A DNA stretch of 64,000 nt from Myxococcales bacterium. GTDB taxonomy: Bacteria; Myxococcota_A; Polyangia; Polyangiales; Polyangiaceae. The notes beneath the pieces are model-generated. The model searched no databases. It saw only the letters and a list, made by a program, of their open reading frames with translations, and was not told where the DNA came from. This document shows, piece after piece, positions 24,667-39,058 of this stretch. A program made the position numbers and the translations under genes. The stretch lies in contig JADJCA010000011.1 of assembly GCA_016703425.1 (NCBI GenBank), forward strand, positions 372,001 through 436,000, given 5' to 3'. The first letter of the stretch is position 1; each line of letters starts with the position of its first letter.

Positions 24667-27522
24667 ATGTGGACAACCCTTCCTCTCTTTGGGACCGGCC
24701 TGCTCCTCACGGTCATGTTGGTGGCCAGCTACACGTTCGCCGTGTCGCTCGCCGCGCACGCCGACGGCAAGCCTCGGACGCTTCAGGCGGCTCGTTTCGG
24801 CGCCTACGGAGTCGTGATCCTCATCCTGACGACGGTGCTGGTCTTGGCCTACGCCTTCGTGAGCCACGACTTCCGACTGCGCTACGTCGCGCACTACTCG
24901 GACCGGTCGATGTCCACGCCGTACCTCTTCACGGCGCTCTGGGGCGGCCAAGACGGCTCGCTCTTGTGGTGGCTCTTCCTCTTGTCGCTCTACATCGGAG
25001 CGTGCGTGAAGTGGCTCGGCCGCCGCTTCCTTGAATTGCAGCCCGCGATCTTGGCGACGTGCATGGCCGTCGTCCTGTTCTTCGCGGTGTTGATGACCTT
25101 CAGCGCGAATCCCTTCAGCACGAGCATCGCCGGCGCGAGGCCCGACGGCGAAGGCCTGAACCCGCTGCTCCAGAATTTCTACATGATCATCCACCCGCCG
25201 AGCCTCTACGTGGGCTTCGTCGGGTGCACGATCCCCTTCGCGTTCGCCGTCGCCGCGCTCGTCACCGGCCGCCTCGACACCGAGTGGATCGTCGCCAGCC
25301 GCAAGTTCACGCTCTTCTCGTGGCTCTTTCTCGCCATCGGCAACACGCTCGGCATGCTCTGGGCCTACGAGGAGCTCGGCTGGGGCGGCTATTGGGGCTG
25401 GGACCCGGTCGAGAACGCGGCCTTCATGCCGCTCTTGTCGGCGAGCGCGTTCGTGCACTCGGTCATGATCCAAGAGCGCCGGGGTCTCTTCAAACTCTGG
25501 AACGTGTTCCTCGTGTCGCTCACGTTCCTGATGACCATCTTCGGAACGTTCCTCACGCGCTCCGGCGTCATCGCCAGCGTGCACTCGTTCGCGCAATCGT
25601 CCATCGGCAACTACTTCGTCGGCTTCATGGTCGTCCTCGTGGCGTTCCTCATGACGCTCGTGCTCTACCGGTGGCCCGAGCTCCGCGACTACCCCAAGGA
25701 GGCGCGCCTTCGCAAAGCCGCCATGGCCACCGGCTGGACGGTTGTCGGCGTGGGCATCGCGGCTGGCTTGGTCCTCACCAACGTTCCCATGAGCGGCGCG
25801 GTGCGCGCCGCCATCGTGTCGGCCGTCGCCGCGGGGACCGTCTTTGCCTCCGTCGAGCTGGTGTTCCGCAAGATGACGGCGGGCCTCGACCTCTCGCATC
25901 GCCGCCCCGCCATCGAGTCGCTCTGGTCGCGCGAGTTCACCTTCGTCCTCAACAACTGGGGCCTGCTCGGCTTCATGTTGTTCGTGCTCGTGGCCACGAC
26001 CTTCCCGATGATCTCGGAGGCCTTCTGGAACGAGAAGGTCACCGTCGGGCCGCCCTACTACAACGCGTGGGTTCAGCCCATCGGGCTCACGATCTTCTCG
26101 CTCATGGGCATCGGCTCACTCTTCGGATGGAAGAAGACGAGCGACGCGGCCCTCCGCAAGGCGTTCTTCTTCCCGAGCCTGACCTTCGTCGTCGTCCTCG
26201 TCCTCCACTTCGCCCTTGGCAGCCGCTTCGGTTACCCGGCCACGGTCTTCACGGACCCCATCTATCCCGGGCCCCTCGGGCAGGTGCTCCGCGCGTTCAA
26301 CGGCATCACGCCGGTGCTCGGCATCTCGCTGTGCGCCTTCAACGCTGCCGTCATCGTGCAAGAGTTCGCGCTCCTCTTCGGCGCGCGCCGAAAGACCGGC
26401 GCCAACAAGGACGTGCCGAAGGCCCTCTTCTACGCCGGCTTCCTCCCGGGCTTCTTGATGACGCTCGTCACGTTGCCGCCTCCCTCGCGCCGTCGCTACG
26501 GCGGCTACGTGGTCCACTTCGGAATCACGATGATGTTCCTTGGCTTCACGGGAGCGTCTTGGAACATCAACAAGGAGACGACGATGTCGCCGGGCCAGAC
26601 CTACAAGGTCGACGCCTACGACCTTCAGTACGTCGGTCCGCGCATGGAGGTCGACACCTCGAAGCGCATGATCTTCGCCGACCTCCGCGTCCAGAAGAGC
26701 GGCAAGGACATGGGCCTCGTGACGCCGGCGAAGTTCATCTACAAGCGCCGCCCCGAGTCGCCGACCACGGAGGTCGCGATGCTCCACACCATCGCCGACG
26801 ACCTCTACGTCGTGGTGGGCGCGATCAATCCGCAGACGAAGGTCGCGAGCCTGCAGATCCACGTCAACCCGCTCGTCGGGTGGATCTGGTTCGGCGCCAT
26901 CATCCTCATCTTCGGCAGCGTCGTCTGCATGTGGCCCGAGCTCCGACCCAACGAGTCGCGGGCCTGGGCCGCGGCGCGCGGCGTGGCGGGCGCGGCAGCG
27001 AGCATCACGCTCGGGGTCGTCTTGGCCTCGATGCCCGCCCCAGCCTTCGCGCAGAGCGCTGGCAACGGCACCGCCGGCGCCTCGAGCCTCCACTCGGGCA
27101 CCGTGAAGATCGAGAACGCCGAGGAGCGCGACCTCTTCGGAAAGCTGCGCTGCATGTGCGGCACTTGCCCGCGCGACCTCTTGTCGACCTGCGCGTGCGA
27201 CACCGCCGAGGAGACCCGCGAGCGGCTGCGCGCGAGGCTCAAGGCCGGCGAGGCCAAAGACGCCATCATCTTGGCCTACGCGAAGGAGTACGGCTCCGCC
27301 GCGCTCTCCATTCCGCCGAACACGGGCGCCATGCGTGCCATCTACATGGTGCCCGTCGCCGCGATCGTGGCTGGCGCCGCCGGCGTCGTGGTGCTCATGC
27401 GTCGCTGGCGCAAAGGCGAGGGCGCCGCCGCCGCTCCGAAGGACAGCGCGGGCGCGACAAAGGACGCCAAAGACGAGTACGATCGCCGCCTCGACGACGA
27501 GCTGAGGGAGCTCGATGACTGA
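24667..27522 (+). CDS. ccmF: CcmF-CcmH fusion: cytochrome c haem lyase subunit
   Basis: A 951-residue membrane protein. Residues 1-750 are CcmF, with about 15 helices and the haem-handling WWD segment GWGGYWGWDPVENAAFMPLL near residue 240. SPGQTYKVDAYDLQYVG marks the periplasmic domain. After a hydrophobic segment with a signal-like ASMPAPAFAQS, residues about 815-915 are CcmH/CcdA-type: DLFGKLRCMCGTCPRDLLST, holding the thiol-redox LRCxxC pair plus extra Cys, and a C-terminal helix. CcmF and CcmH are usually separate proteins of the haem ligation complex. The stop overlaps the next gene by 8 bp. Confidence 0.88.
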   Translation: MWTTLPLFGTGLLLTVMLVASYTFAVSLAAHADGKPRTLQAARFGAYGVVILILTTVLVLAYAFVSHDFRLRYVAHYSDRSMSTPYLFTALWGGQDGSLLWWLFLLSLYIGACVKWLGRRFLELQPAILATCMAVVLFFAVLMTFSANPFSTSIAGARPDGEGLNPLLQNFYMIIHPPSLYVGFVGCTIPFAFAVAALVTGRLDTEWIVASRKFTLFSWLFLAIGNTLGMLWAYEELGWGGYWGWDPVENAAFMPLLSASAFVHSVMIQERRGLFKLWNVFLVSLTFLMTIFGTFLTRSGVIASVHSFAQSSIGNYFVGFMVVLVAFLMTLVLYRWPELRDYPKEARLRKAAMATGWTVVGVGIAAGLVLTNVPMSGAVRAAIVSAVAAGTVFASVELVFRKMTAGLDLSHRRPAIESLWSREFTFVLNNWGLLGFMLFVLVATTFPMISEAFWNEKVTVGPPYYNAWVQPIGLTIFSLMGIGSLFGWKKTSDAALRKAFFFPSLTFVVVLVLHFALGSRFGYPATVFTDPIYPGPLGQVLRAFNGITPVLGISLCAFNAAVIVQEFALLFGARRKTGANKDVPKALFYAGFLPGFLMTLVTLPPPSRRRYGGYVVHFGITMMFLGFTGASWNINKETTMSPGQTYKVDAYDLQYVGPRMEVDTSKRMIFADLRVQKSGKDMGLVTPAKFIYKRRPESPTTEVAMLHTIADDLYVVVGAINPQTKVASLQIHVNPLVGWIWFGAIILIFGSVVCMWPELRPNESRAWAAARGVAGAAASITLGVVLASMPAPAFAQSAGNGTAGASSLHSGTVKIENAEERDLFGKLRCMCGTCPRDLLSTCACDTAEETRERLRARLKAGEAKDAIILAYAKEYGSAALSIPPNTGAMRAIYMVPVAAIVAGAAGVVVLMRRWRKGEGAAAAPKDSAGATKDAKDEYDRRLDDELRELDD

Positions 27523-28288
27523 AAGCAAGGCCAGCTTGGGCGAACACGTGACGCCTCCCGAACCGAAAGCGGCGACGAACGACGAGGCCGACCGCGCGAG
27601 CCTCGAAGCCGACGCGGAGAGGCGCCTCGGTCGGCTCGCCTCTCGAGTCCTGCCGCCGGTCGTCGTGATCAGCGCCTTGGCCGTCGCCCTGACGGTGAGC
27701 ATTGCGCCGGCGTTGCTCGTGCTCATCGGCGGCGCGCTCATCGGCACCATCGCGCTCTTTTGGGCGAGCCTCCGTACGCTCGGCGGCGACGCTCCGTTGG
27801 CGGAGGACTTCGAAGCGTTGACGGTGCGCGTCGACAACCGGTCGGCGCTCGACGCCCGAAAGCGCTCGGCGCTCCGCGCGCTCAAGGACATCCAGCACGA
27901 GCACGCCATCGGCAAGATCGACGACGCCGACTTCGAGGTGCTCTCCGCGAAGTACCGCACCGAGGCGAAAGATCTCCTGCGCGAGCTCGACCTCGAGATC
28001 GAACCCTTCCGGGACCAGGCCGAAGCGCTGGCTCGAAAGCACCTCGAGAAGGCGGGCCTTGGTGCGACGGCGAACGCCGCCAAGGACGAAACCGCGGGCA
28101 ACGCCAGCAAACCCGAGAAGGTCGCCGGCGACGCGAAGAAGGAGATGGCGACAGACGACGGCGCCGCCGACGCGCCCGCGTGCGCGACATGCGGGACGCG
28201 AAACGACTCCGACGCGGACTTCTGCAAGAAGTGCGGGAAGCGTCTCAAGGAAGAGAAGGCCGCTTCGGCCGAGAGTGACGATGCCTGA
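27515..28288 (+). CDS. CcmI-like membrane protein with C-terminal zinc ribbon
   Basis: A 257-residue protein. Two adjacent helices lie at about residues 45-90 (VVVISALAVALTVSIAPALL). The cytoplasmic part carries LKDIQHEHAIGKIDDADFEV, a signature also seen in the short CcmI-related proteins that accompany CcmF/H. The C terminus is a four-Cys ribbon: CATCGTRN then FCKKCGKRLKEEK. It overlaps the CcmFH gene and the next gene by 8 bp each. It probably organises haem ligation or apocytochrome delivery, inferred from position. Confidence 0.75.
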   Translation: MTESKASLGEHVTPPEPKAATNDEADRASLEADAERRLGRLASRVLPPVVVISALAVALTVSIAPALLVLIGGALIGTIALFWASLRTLGGDAPLAEDFEALTVRVDNRSALDARKRSALRALKDIQHEHAIGKIDDADFEVLSAKYRTEAKDLLRELDLEIEPFRDQAEALARKHLEKAGLGATANAAKDETAGNASKPEKVAGDAKKEMATDDGAADAPACATCGTRNDSDADFCKKCGKRLKEEKAASAESDDA

Positions 28289-29693
28289 TCGGAAGCTATT
28301 TTCCCGAGGTCTTCGCCTGGGCTTGGGCCTCGCCACCTTGTCCGTCACCGTGGGCGTCAGCGGCCTCGCCGTTGGCGCTGGCGACGCGAGCGCTCCGAAG
28401 AGCGTCGCCTCGAGTCGCCCCGCAAACAGCGACGCGGGTGCGGCCCCCAAGACGACAACGGCTTCGCCGGGCGAGAGCGGGCCGCCACGCGACGGCGTCG
28501 ATCCCCACGGTGCCGGCGCTATGGACGTCGCCGACCCGCACGGCGGCGCCGATCCCCACGGCAGCGGCAACGCGGCTGGCGGACCCAAAACGCCCGCCGA
28601 CACGGTGTCCGAAGATCCGGCGCTTCCCAAAGGAACCATCGACGTCGAGATCCGAGACGAAAACGATCGCCCGCGCGGCCAAGTGCCCGTCCTGCTCGGC
28701 ATCGTTCAGAACTCCGTAGCCAAAGGAGAGAACCGTCAGCGCCTCTCGGCCTCCACGTCGGCCGACGGCCACGTGCGCTGGAACAACCTCGAAGGCGGAA
28801 GCCAAATGGCCTACCGCGTGTCGGTCACCGAGGGCGCGGCGCAGTTCGCGGCGAGGCCGTTTCAGCTCGACCCGACCAAGGGCACGCGCGTCATCTTGCA
28901 CACGTTCCCGTCGACGAGCGACCTCGCGACGGCGCTCGTCGTCATGCAGTCGATCGTCTACGTCGAGCTCAAAGACGATCGCGTCCAGGTCCAGCAGGCC
29001 TTCAACATCTTCAACTTTGGCAAGATGGCCTGGGTGCCGAAGGACTTCGTCTTGCCGTTGCCGGCGGGCTTTACGGCGCTCACCAGCTCGCAACAAATGA
29101 GCGACCAAACCGTCGAGGCAGCGGAGGGTCGCGGCGCGAAGGTCAGCGGCACCTTCGGCCCGGGCCAGCACTCCATCGAGTATCGCTGGCAGCTTCCGTT
29201 CGGGGGCGAGCCGAACCTCGACCTCGGCATCGGCATGCCGGGCAACGTCGCAGCCGCGCGCGTGATGGTCGTCGCGACTTCGCAAATGAAGGTCTCCGTC
29301 GATGGCTTCCCCGCCATGCGCGCCGGCCGCGACGGCCAAGGCAACAACATCCTCGAGACGGAGCGTGAGATGCGCCGCGACGAGGCGCCCCTGCGCAGCC
29401 TACGAATCGTCTTGGCGGACATTCCCGGTCCGGGGCCGCTCCGCCTCTACGCGGCCGGCATTTCGACCGTGGGCGTCCTGCTCGGGCTCTCCTACGCGAG
29501 CCGGTCCCGCAAAGATCACCGCGGACGCGAGACCGACCGAAAGAAGGAGCGCGAGCGACTCCTCGCCGAGCTCGAGGAGCTTGAGCGCGCCCATCGCGTC
29601 GGTGAGCTGGGCCCGCGGACCTACGAAAAGAGCCGCCGCGAGCTCATCGACGCGCTCGCGCGGACGCTCGCCGCCGACGCCGCAACGACGTGA
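28281..29693 (+). CDS. Secreted/membrane protein with carboxypeptidase-regulatory-like domain, cytochrome c locus
   Basis: ATG 28281 gives 470 residues with a signal peptide (GLGLATLSVTVGVSGLAVGA). Residues 70-100 hold three DPHG units (DPHGAGAMDVADPHGGADPH), a possible metal-binding stretch. Next is a beta domain of the carboxypeptidase-regulatory type (GTIDVEIRDENDRPRGQVPV). A larger beta region, one helix near residue 390 (LRLYAAGISTVGVLLGLSYA) and a CcmI-like tail (LLAELEELERAHRVGELG) complete it. It ends the ccm operon. No known cytochrome biogenesis family is recognised. Confidence 0.7.
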   Translation: MPDRKLFSRGLRLGLGLATLSVTVGVSGLAVGAGDASAPKSVASSRPANSDAGAAPKTTTASPGESGPPRDGVDPHGAGAMDVADPHGGADPHGSGNAAGGPKTPADTVSEDPALPKGTIDVEIRDENDRPRGQVPVLLGIVQNSVAKGENRQRLSASTSADGHVRWNNLEGGSQMAYRVSVTEGAAQFAARPFQLDPTKGTRVILHTFPSTSDLATALVVMQSIVYVELKDDRVQVQQAFNIFNFGKMAWVPKDFVLPLPAGFTALTSSQQMSDQTVEAAEGRGAKVSGTFGPGQHSIEYRWQLPFGGEPNLDLGIGMPGNVAAARVMVVATSQMKVSVDGFPAMRAGRDGQGNNILETEREMRRDEAPLRSLRIVLADIPGPGPLRLYAAGISTVGVLLGLSYASRSRKDHRGRETDRKKERERLLAELEELERAHRVGELGPRTYEKSRRELIDALARTLAADAATT

Positions 29694-30148
29694 ACGAAGG
29701 CCCTCTGACGGGCGCTTACGGGTGAGAAGAGCGCGCCCGCGAGAGGCGCCTTTCTTCGCACAAACGGCCTGTGGGTAAGCCTTGGAGTTGAGGGGGGAGC
29801 ATCCCGTGGATTCCGGTGGGGGAAAGTCTCTTGACTACATCTGCCCCCATCCGCCCCCAGTCATCCCACCTTCGACTCCACATGACATACACGGTCGATG
29901 TTTCTGATGTTCAATGGGATTTCGTGGCTGTCCACATTTCCACAGGCTCTATCAACACTTCTAGGATTTAAATCTCTAAGAAGATCTGGAGAGAAGAGCA
30001 CCGCGCCCTCTCGCCCGTGAGGCAGCTCCAGTGGAGCCAAAACATGGGGTGCCGAGGCTTGCGTCCCGCCCAAATCGCGACGATGTAGGTGAGCCCGTCG
30101 CGAGCTTCCAAGAGCCGCCGTCCTGTCTCCGTCTTGCCTGAGGGTCCC
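29694..30148. other. Candidate chromosomal origin region upstream of dnaN
   Basis: No gene is seen in 455 bp. TGTGGGTAA at 29770-29778 is one base from a DnaA box (complement TTACCCACA against TTATCCACA), and a TGTCCACATTTCCACA cluster at 29929-29944 holds two weaker matches. An AT-rich stretch at 29949-29989 (with GATTTAAATCT) stands out in this GC-rich genome and could be an unwinding element. The dnaN-recF-gyrB order downstream is typical for oriC, but dnaA is not adjacent. Confidence 0.4.
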
Positions 30149-31288
30149 ATGCTGGAATTGTCGGTTGCGAAGAAAGATCTGCTGAAGCTCGTGAGCCGCG
30201 TGCAAGGCGTTGCCGAGCGCAAAAGCACGATGCCGGTTCTTTCCAACGTGCTCCTCACGGCCGACAGCTCGGGCACACTTCGCCTCTCCGCCACGGATCT
30301 CTACCTGGCGATCTCCGGCAAAATCGCGGCCGAAGTTCAGAAAGCCGGCAGCGTCGCCGTCCCCGCGAAAGATCTCTTCGAGCGCGTGAAGATGATGCCC
30401 GACGGTCCCGTGACCATCGCGTCGGGCGACAACGCTGCGACGACGCTCAAGGCCTCCGGCAGCGCGCGCCGGTACACGTTGCGCGGCATGCCGGGCGATG
30501 ACTTTCCGCCGTTGCCGGCCGCCGCCGAGGGCGCGCCGTCGCTCGCGCTCGACGTGGCCGTGCTCCAAGAGCTGATCTCGAAGACGCACTTCTCAATCTC
30601 CACCGACGAAACGCGCGCGCACCTCAACTCGGCGCTCTTCGAGTGGGACGGTGATGTCGTTCGCATGGTCACGACCGACGGACACCGCCTCTCGAAGATG
30701 GAGGTGAAGGTTCCCGGTCGACAGGCTTCGGCAACGATGCTCATCCCGCTCAAGGCCATCCACGAGCTGCGTCGCCTCGCCGACGACATGATGGGCGAGG
30801 CCGGCAAGGATCAAGACAAGCCGCAGATGCAGATCACGCAGAGCGGCTCGAGCGCGTTTTTCCAAGCGGGCACCACGAGCTTCAGCGTGAAGCTCGTCGA
30901 CGCGCAGTTTCCGCCTTACGCCCAAGTCATTCCGCAAAACTCGGAGAAGCAGATCCGCGTGCCTCGCTCGGCCTTCGCCGACGCGCTCAAGGCCGTTGCC
31001 GTCGCCGCCAGCGAGCGCACGGGCGGCGTGAAGCTCTCGCTCGCGAAACACGCGATGCGAATCACCAGCGAGTCGCCCGAGACGGGCGATGGCTTCGATG
31101 AGATCGCGGTCGAATACGGCGCCGCGCCCATGACCGTTGGCTTCAACGCCAAGTACTTCCTCGACGTGCTCGCCGCGCTCGATGAGGACGAGGTCGTCTT
31201 GTGCCTCTCCGGCGAGCTTGACCCCGCCGTGGTGAAGCCCAACAGCGCGCGCGAGTTTCTGGCCGTCGTGATGCCGATGCGCATCTGA
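30149..31288 (+). CDS. dnaN: DNA polymerase III beta sliding clamp
   Basis: A 379-residue protein, close to the usual 366-380. It starts MLELSVAKKDLLKLVSRVQG and shows the three-domain clamp pattern: RKSTMPVLSNVLL, LRGMPGDDFPPLP and FSISTDETRAHLNSALFEWD with MVTTDGHRLSKME. FNAKYFLDVLAALDEDEV follows, and the C-terminal EFLAVVMPMRI has the VMPMR(I/L) end. It encircles DNA and tethers polymerase III. recF follows after 2 bp, so they share an operon. Confidence 0.97.
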   Translation: MLELSVAKKDLLKLVSRVQGVAERKSTMPVLSNVLLTADSSGTLRLSATDLYLAISGKIAAEVQKAGSVAVPAKDLFERVKMMPDGPVTIASGDNAATTLKASGSARRYTLRGMPGDDFPPLPAAAEGAPSLALDVAVLQELISKTHFSISTDETRAHLNSALFEWDGDVVRMVTTDGHRLSKMEVKVPGRQASATMLIPLKAIHELRRLADDMMGEAGKDQDKPQMQITQSGSSAFFQAGTTSFSVKLVDAQFPPYAQVIPQNSEKQIRVPRSAFADALKAVAVAASERTGGVKLSLAKHAMRITSESPETGDGFDEIAVEYGAAPMTVGFNAKYFLDVLAALDEDEVVLCLSGELDPAVVKPNSAREFLAVVMPMRI

Positions 31289-31290
31289 CG

Positions 31291-32487
31291 ATGGAGGCGG
31301 CTATCGAGATCGGTGACCGGCCGCTCGAGACGCGCGCCAACGATGGCGAGCAAAAGAGCCCGCTGATCATCGAGACGATTTCGCTGCGCGGCTTCCGAAA
31401 CCTGAGCGACGTCGATCTCGCGCCGTCGCCGCGCTTCAACGTCATCGCCGGCGATAACGGTCAAGGCAAGACGAACATCCTCGAGGCCATCTACCTCGGC
31501 GGCACGACGCGGAGCTTTCGCACGACGAAGCTGGCGGAGGTCGTCGGGCACCACAAGACGCTCGCGACGTCGAAGCTCGTCGTTCGTGAAGGGCCTTCCG
31601 AGCACGACATCGCCCGAGAGCAGGTGGTCGGCCTCCAAGGTGGCGCCCGCTCGGTCAAAGTGGATGGCAAGAGACCCGCGTCGCTGGCGGCTTATGCCAT
31701 CAAGACGCCGGTCGTCGTGTTTCACCCCGGCGAGGTGGCGCTCTCGCAGGGGCCCAGCGGAGAGCGACGTCGCCTCCTCGATAGAGCCGGACTCTACGCG
31801 GCGCCGGGCTCGTTGGCCGATGCCGATGCCTACGCTCGCGCGATCCGTGAGCGTCAACGCGCGCTCGAGACGCGCGGCGCCATGGCTCGCGATTTGGACC
31901 AGTGGGAGGCGCTCGCGGTGCGTCACGGCATGAGCATCATGGGCGTTCGTCGTCGCGCCAGCGAGGCGCTGCTCACCGCGGCGGAGCGCGCCTTCCGACG
32001 CATCGCCGCGCCCGACCTCACGCTCACGGGAGCCTTCGCGCCGAGCGCACCGGAAGACGAGACCGCGTACCTGAAGGCGCTCTGGGAGAGCCGCGCCGTC
32101 GACATGCGGAGAAAGAGCGCGAGCATCGGACCGCATCGCGACGAGCTCGCGCTCTTCATCAACGGGCACGCCGTTCGTGGGACCGCATCGCAAGGGCAGC
32201 ACCGCGCGCTCGTGCTCGCGCTGAAGGCCGCCGAGATCGAGGTCATCGGGGATGCGCGTGGCGCGAGACCGATTCTCCTGCTCGACGACGTCTCGAGTGA
32301 GCTCGACCGGGAGCGGACGCGCGCGCTCATGGCGTTCTTGCGCGACCTCGAGGGGCAGGTCTTTTTGACGACGACGCGGCCGGAGCTCATCGTCCTCGGA
32401 GACGCCGAAGGTCTCTCCTTTGGCGACGAAACGCGGCGCGATTGGACCGTCCGCGAGGGCGCCATCGCGACGGCAGTAAATACCTGA
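31291..32487 (+). CDS. recF: DNA replication/repair protein RecF
   Basis: A 398-residue SMC-like ATPase. Walker A is AGDNGQGKTNILEAIYLG, the signature motif is ASQGQHRALVLALKAAE, and Walker B is PILLLDDVSSELD. It loads RecA at gapped DNA with RecO and RecR. It has about 25 extra N-terminal residues before LIIETISLRGFRNLSDVDL, so the start could lie further in. It follows dnaN directly and precedes gyrB by 124 bp, the classic origin-cluster order. Confidence 0.96.
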   Translation: MEAAIEIGDRPLETRANDGEQKSPLIIETISLRGFRNLSDVDLAPSPRFNVIAGDNGQGKTNILEAIYLGGTTRSFRTTKLAEVVGHHKTLATSKLVVREGPSEHDIAREQVVGLQGGARSVKVDGKRPASLAAYAIKTPVVVFHPGEVALSQGPSGERRRLLDRAGLYAAPGSLADADAYARAIRERQRALETRGAMARDLDQWEALAVRHGMSIMGVRRRASEALLTAAERAFRRIAAPDLTLTGAFAPSAPEDETAYLKALWESRAVDMRRKSASIGPHRDELALFINGHAVRGTASQGQHRALVLALKAAEIEVIGDARGARPILLLDDVSSELDRERTRALMAFLRDLEGQVFLTTTRPELIVLGDAEGLSFGDETRRDWTVREGAIATAVNT

Positions 32488-32611
32488 AATCAAAGCCTAA
32501 TTAGAGGGCCTTGGGGGTGGCCTCGAGGGGGGGCTTCGGGTATGCTCCGCGGCTCCTTCGAAGCGTGACTTTCCGCGCACGTTTCCGACGGCTTCGCATC
32601 ACCGAGCCCCC

Positions 32612-35137
<2,526 letters not shown>

Positions 35138-35144
35138 GCGAGGC

Positions 35145-35162
35145 GCGACCCGCCCGGGTCGC
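35145..35162 (+). terminator. Hairpin after gyrB
   Basis: A perfect 7-bp stem GCGACCC / GGGTCGC with a GCCC loop lies 8 nt after the gyrB stop. There is no T tract. It is a plausible terminator or 3' stabiliser. Confidence 0.5.
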
Positions 35163-35343
35163 AGTGTGGGACGTTAGGCGCAACGGCCCGGTGGCGTCAG
35201 ATTCGTGACGCTTTCCCGCGGCGCCGCGCGATCGGCCTTCGCGGAATCAGAATGGCGTCGCGCATTTCGAGGCGCCCAGAGCGCCTTGTGTGCGCCTATT
35301 CGCAGACTTCACCTTCGGCCCGGGAGATGCTTGCATCGAGGGT

Positions 35344-36186
35344 GTGCGCTGGGTGATCGCCACGATGATGTCGGTTATCGCCTGCAGCGGCCAGGTCGAC
35401 GACGAGTCTCGTGACGAACAGGCGAAGCTCGTGGCGCGCGGCGTGGAGCCACCGCCGGCGCCCGTTTACGCGAAGCAGGAGCAGCCGATCGCGACCACGC
35501 GCGTGACCAACCACGGCGGGCCCGTCCTCGCGAAGATGACGGTTCGTGTCGTCCACGTGGGCGACGTATCGGAGGGTGGAGCGTCGAGCGCCCAGCAGGC
35601 CGAACGCGACGCGCTCGTCGCCTTCACGCTCACGAGCGGCGCGGCCTACTGGGAGACTCTCGCTCAATATGGCGTCGGGCCAGGCCGGCTCGCGGGCGCG
35701 CAGCGCATCCCCAAAGCGCTCGCGTTTGCCGGCGCCATGGCGGCGGAGCCGCTCGTCAGCGTCGAGGCGCTCGAGGCGCAGATCAAGCTGCTGCTTCATC
35801 CGAAGAGCGGCGCGTCGATCGTTCCCCCAGCGGACGCCTACTTGTTCTTCTTGCCGAAGGGCACGGCCGTCTCGTTTGGCAATCGGGGGACCAAGGTGTG
35901 GAAGTCGTGCGTCGACGTCGGCGCCTACCACCGCCACACGGGCCTCGAGCCGTACGCGGTGTTTCCGCCGTGCGACCTCGGGCAGAGTCCCCGAGCGGTC
36001 TCGCACGAGCTCGCGGAGATGGCCACCGACCCGGTCGTTGGGACCGGCTGGATGAGCGACCGCGATCAGAACGTCGGCGTCGGCGAGATCGCCGATCTCT
36101 GCAACCAAGACGTGCCGACGCCGATCGGCGGCTATCGCCTCACGCAGCTTTGGTCCAATCGCGACGGGCGCTGCGTCCCCTTCTAA
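35344..36186 (+). CDS. Putative lipoprotein with HELAEMATDP metalloenzyme-like motif
   Basis: GTG 35344 gives a short lipoprotein signal (RWVIATMMSVIAC, lipobox VIAC) and 280 residues. An upstream GTG at 35290 would add 18 residues with no signal. The key segment is AVSHELAEMATDPVVGTGW followed by GEIADLCNQ. HExxxxxTDP plus a later GEIxDxC recurs in secreted proteins thought to bind zinc, but I cannot name the family with certainty. Paired Cys (SCVDVGAYHRHTG, FPPCDLG, DLCNQ, GRCVPF) suggest disulfides and an extracytoplasmic site. It is a lone gene between gyrB and clpB. Confidence 0.7.
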   Translation: MRWVIATMMSVIACSGQVDDESRDEQAKLVARGVEPPPAPVYAKQEQPIATTRVTNHGGPVLAKMTVRVVHVGDVSEGGASSAQQAERDALVAFTLTSGAAYWETLAQYGVGPGRLAGAQRIPKALAFAGAMAAEPLVSVEALEAQIKLLLHPKSGASIVPPADAYLFFLPKGTAVSFGNRGTKVWKSCVDVGAYHRHTGLEPYAVFPPCDLGQSPRAVSHELAEMATDPVVGTGWMSDRDQNVGVGEIADLCNQDVPTPIGGYRLTQLWSNRDGRCVPF

Positions 36187-36413
36187 GTGGGCGTCGGGGC
36201 GCCTTCGTGGCCCAACGGCGCGCCACGAGCCGCGAGCCGGGGGATGGGATCGCCGCGACTGCAAGCTCCGCGCCCTTGCGCCGGCTCTTCGGCGATTTAC
36301 CTTGGCGTGGGTCAGCGAGCGGCCTGCTCGCCGCGACCGAACCCGGTTGGGCCGGTGCGCAAGCGCCGACGACCACATTTCGTAGCCCACGTTTTTCGTA
36401 GGGAGCCGTACCC

Positions 36414-39026
<2,613 letters not shown>

Positions 39027-39058
39027 CGCGAAGAGCGCGGCACGGGGGCCCCGACCGA

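Noticed and set aside
25059..27518. An 819-codon open frame overlapping ccmFH
   Set aside because: Arg/His/Pro-rich shadow in another phase; the overlapping frame has clear CcmF and CcmH motifs.
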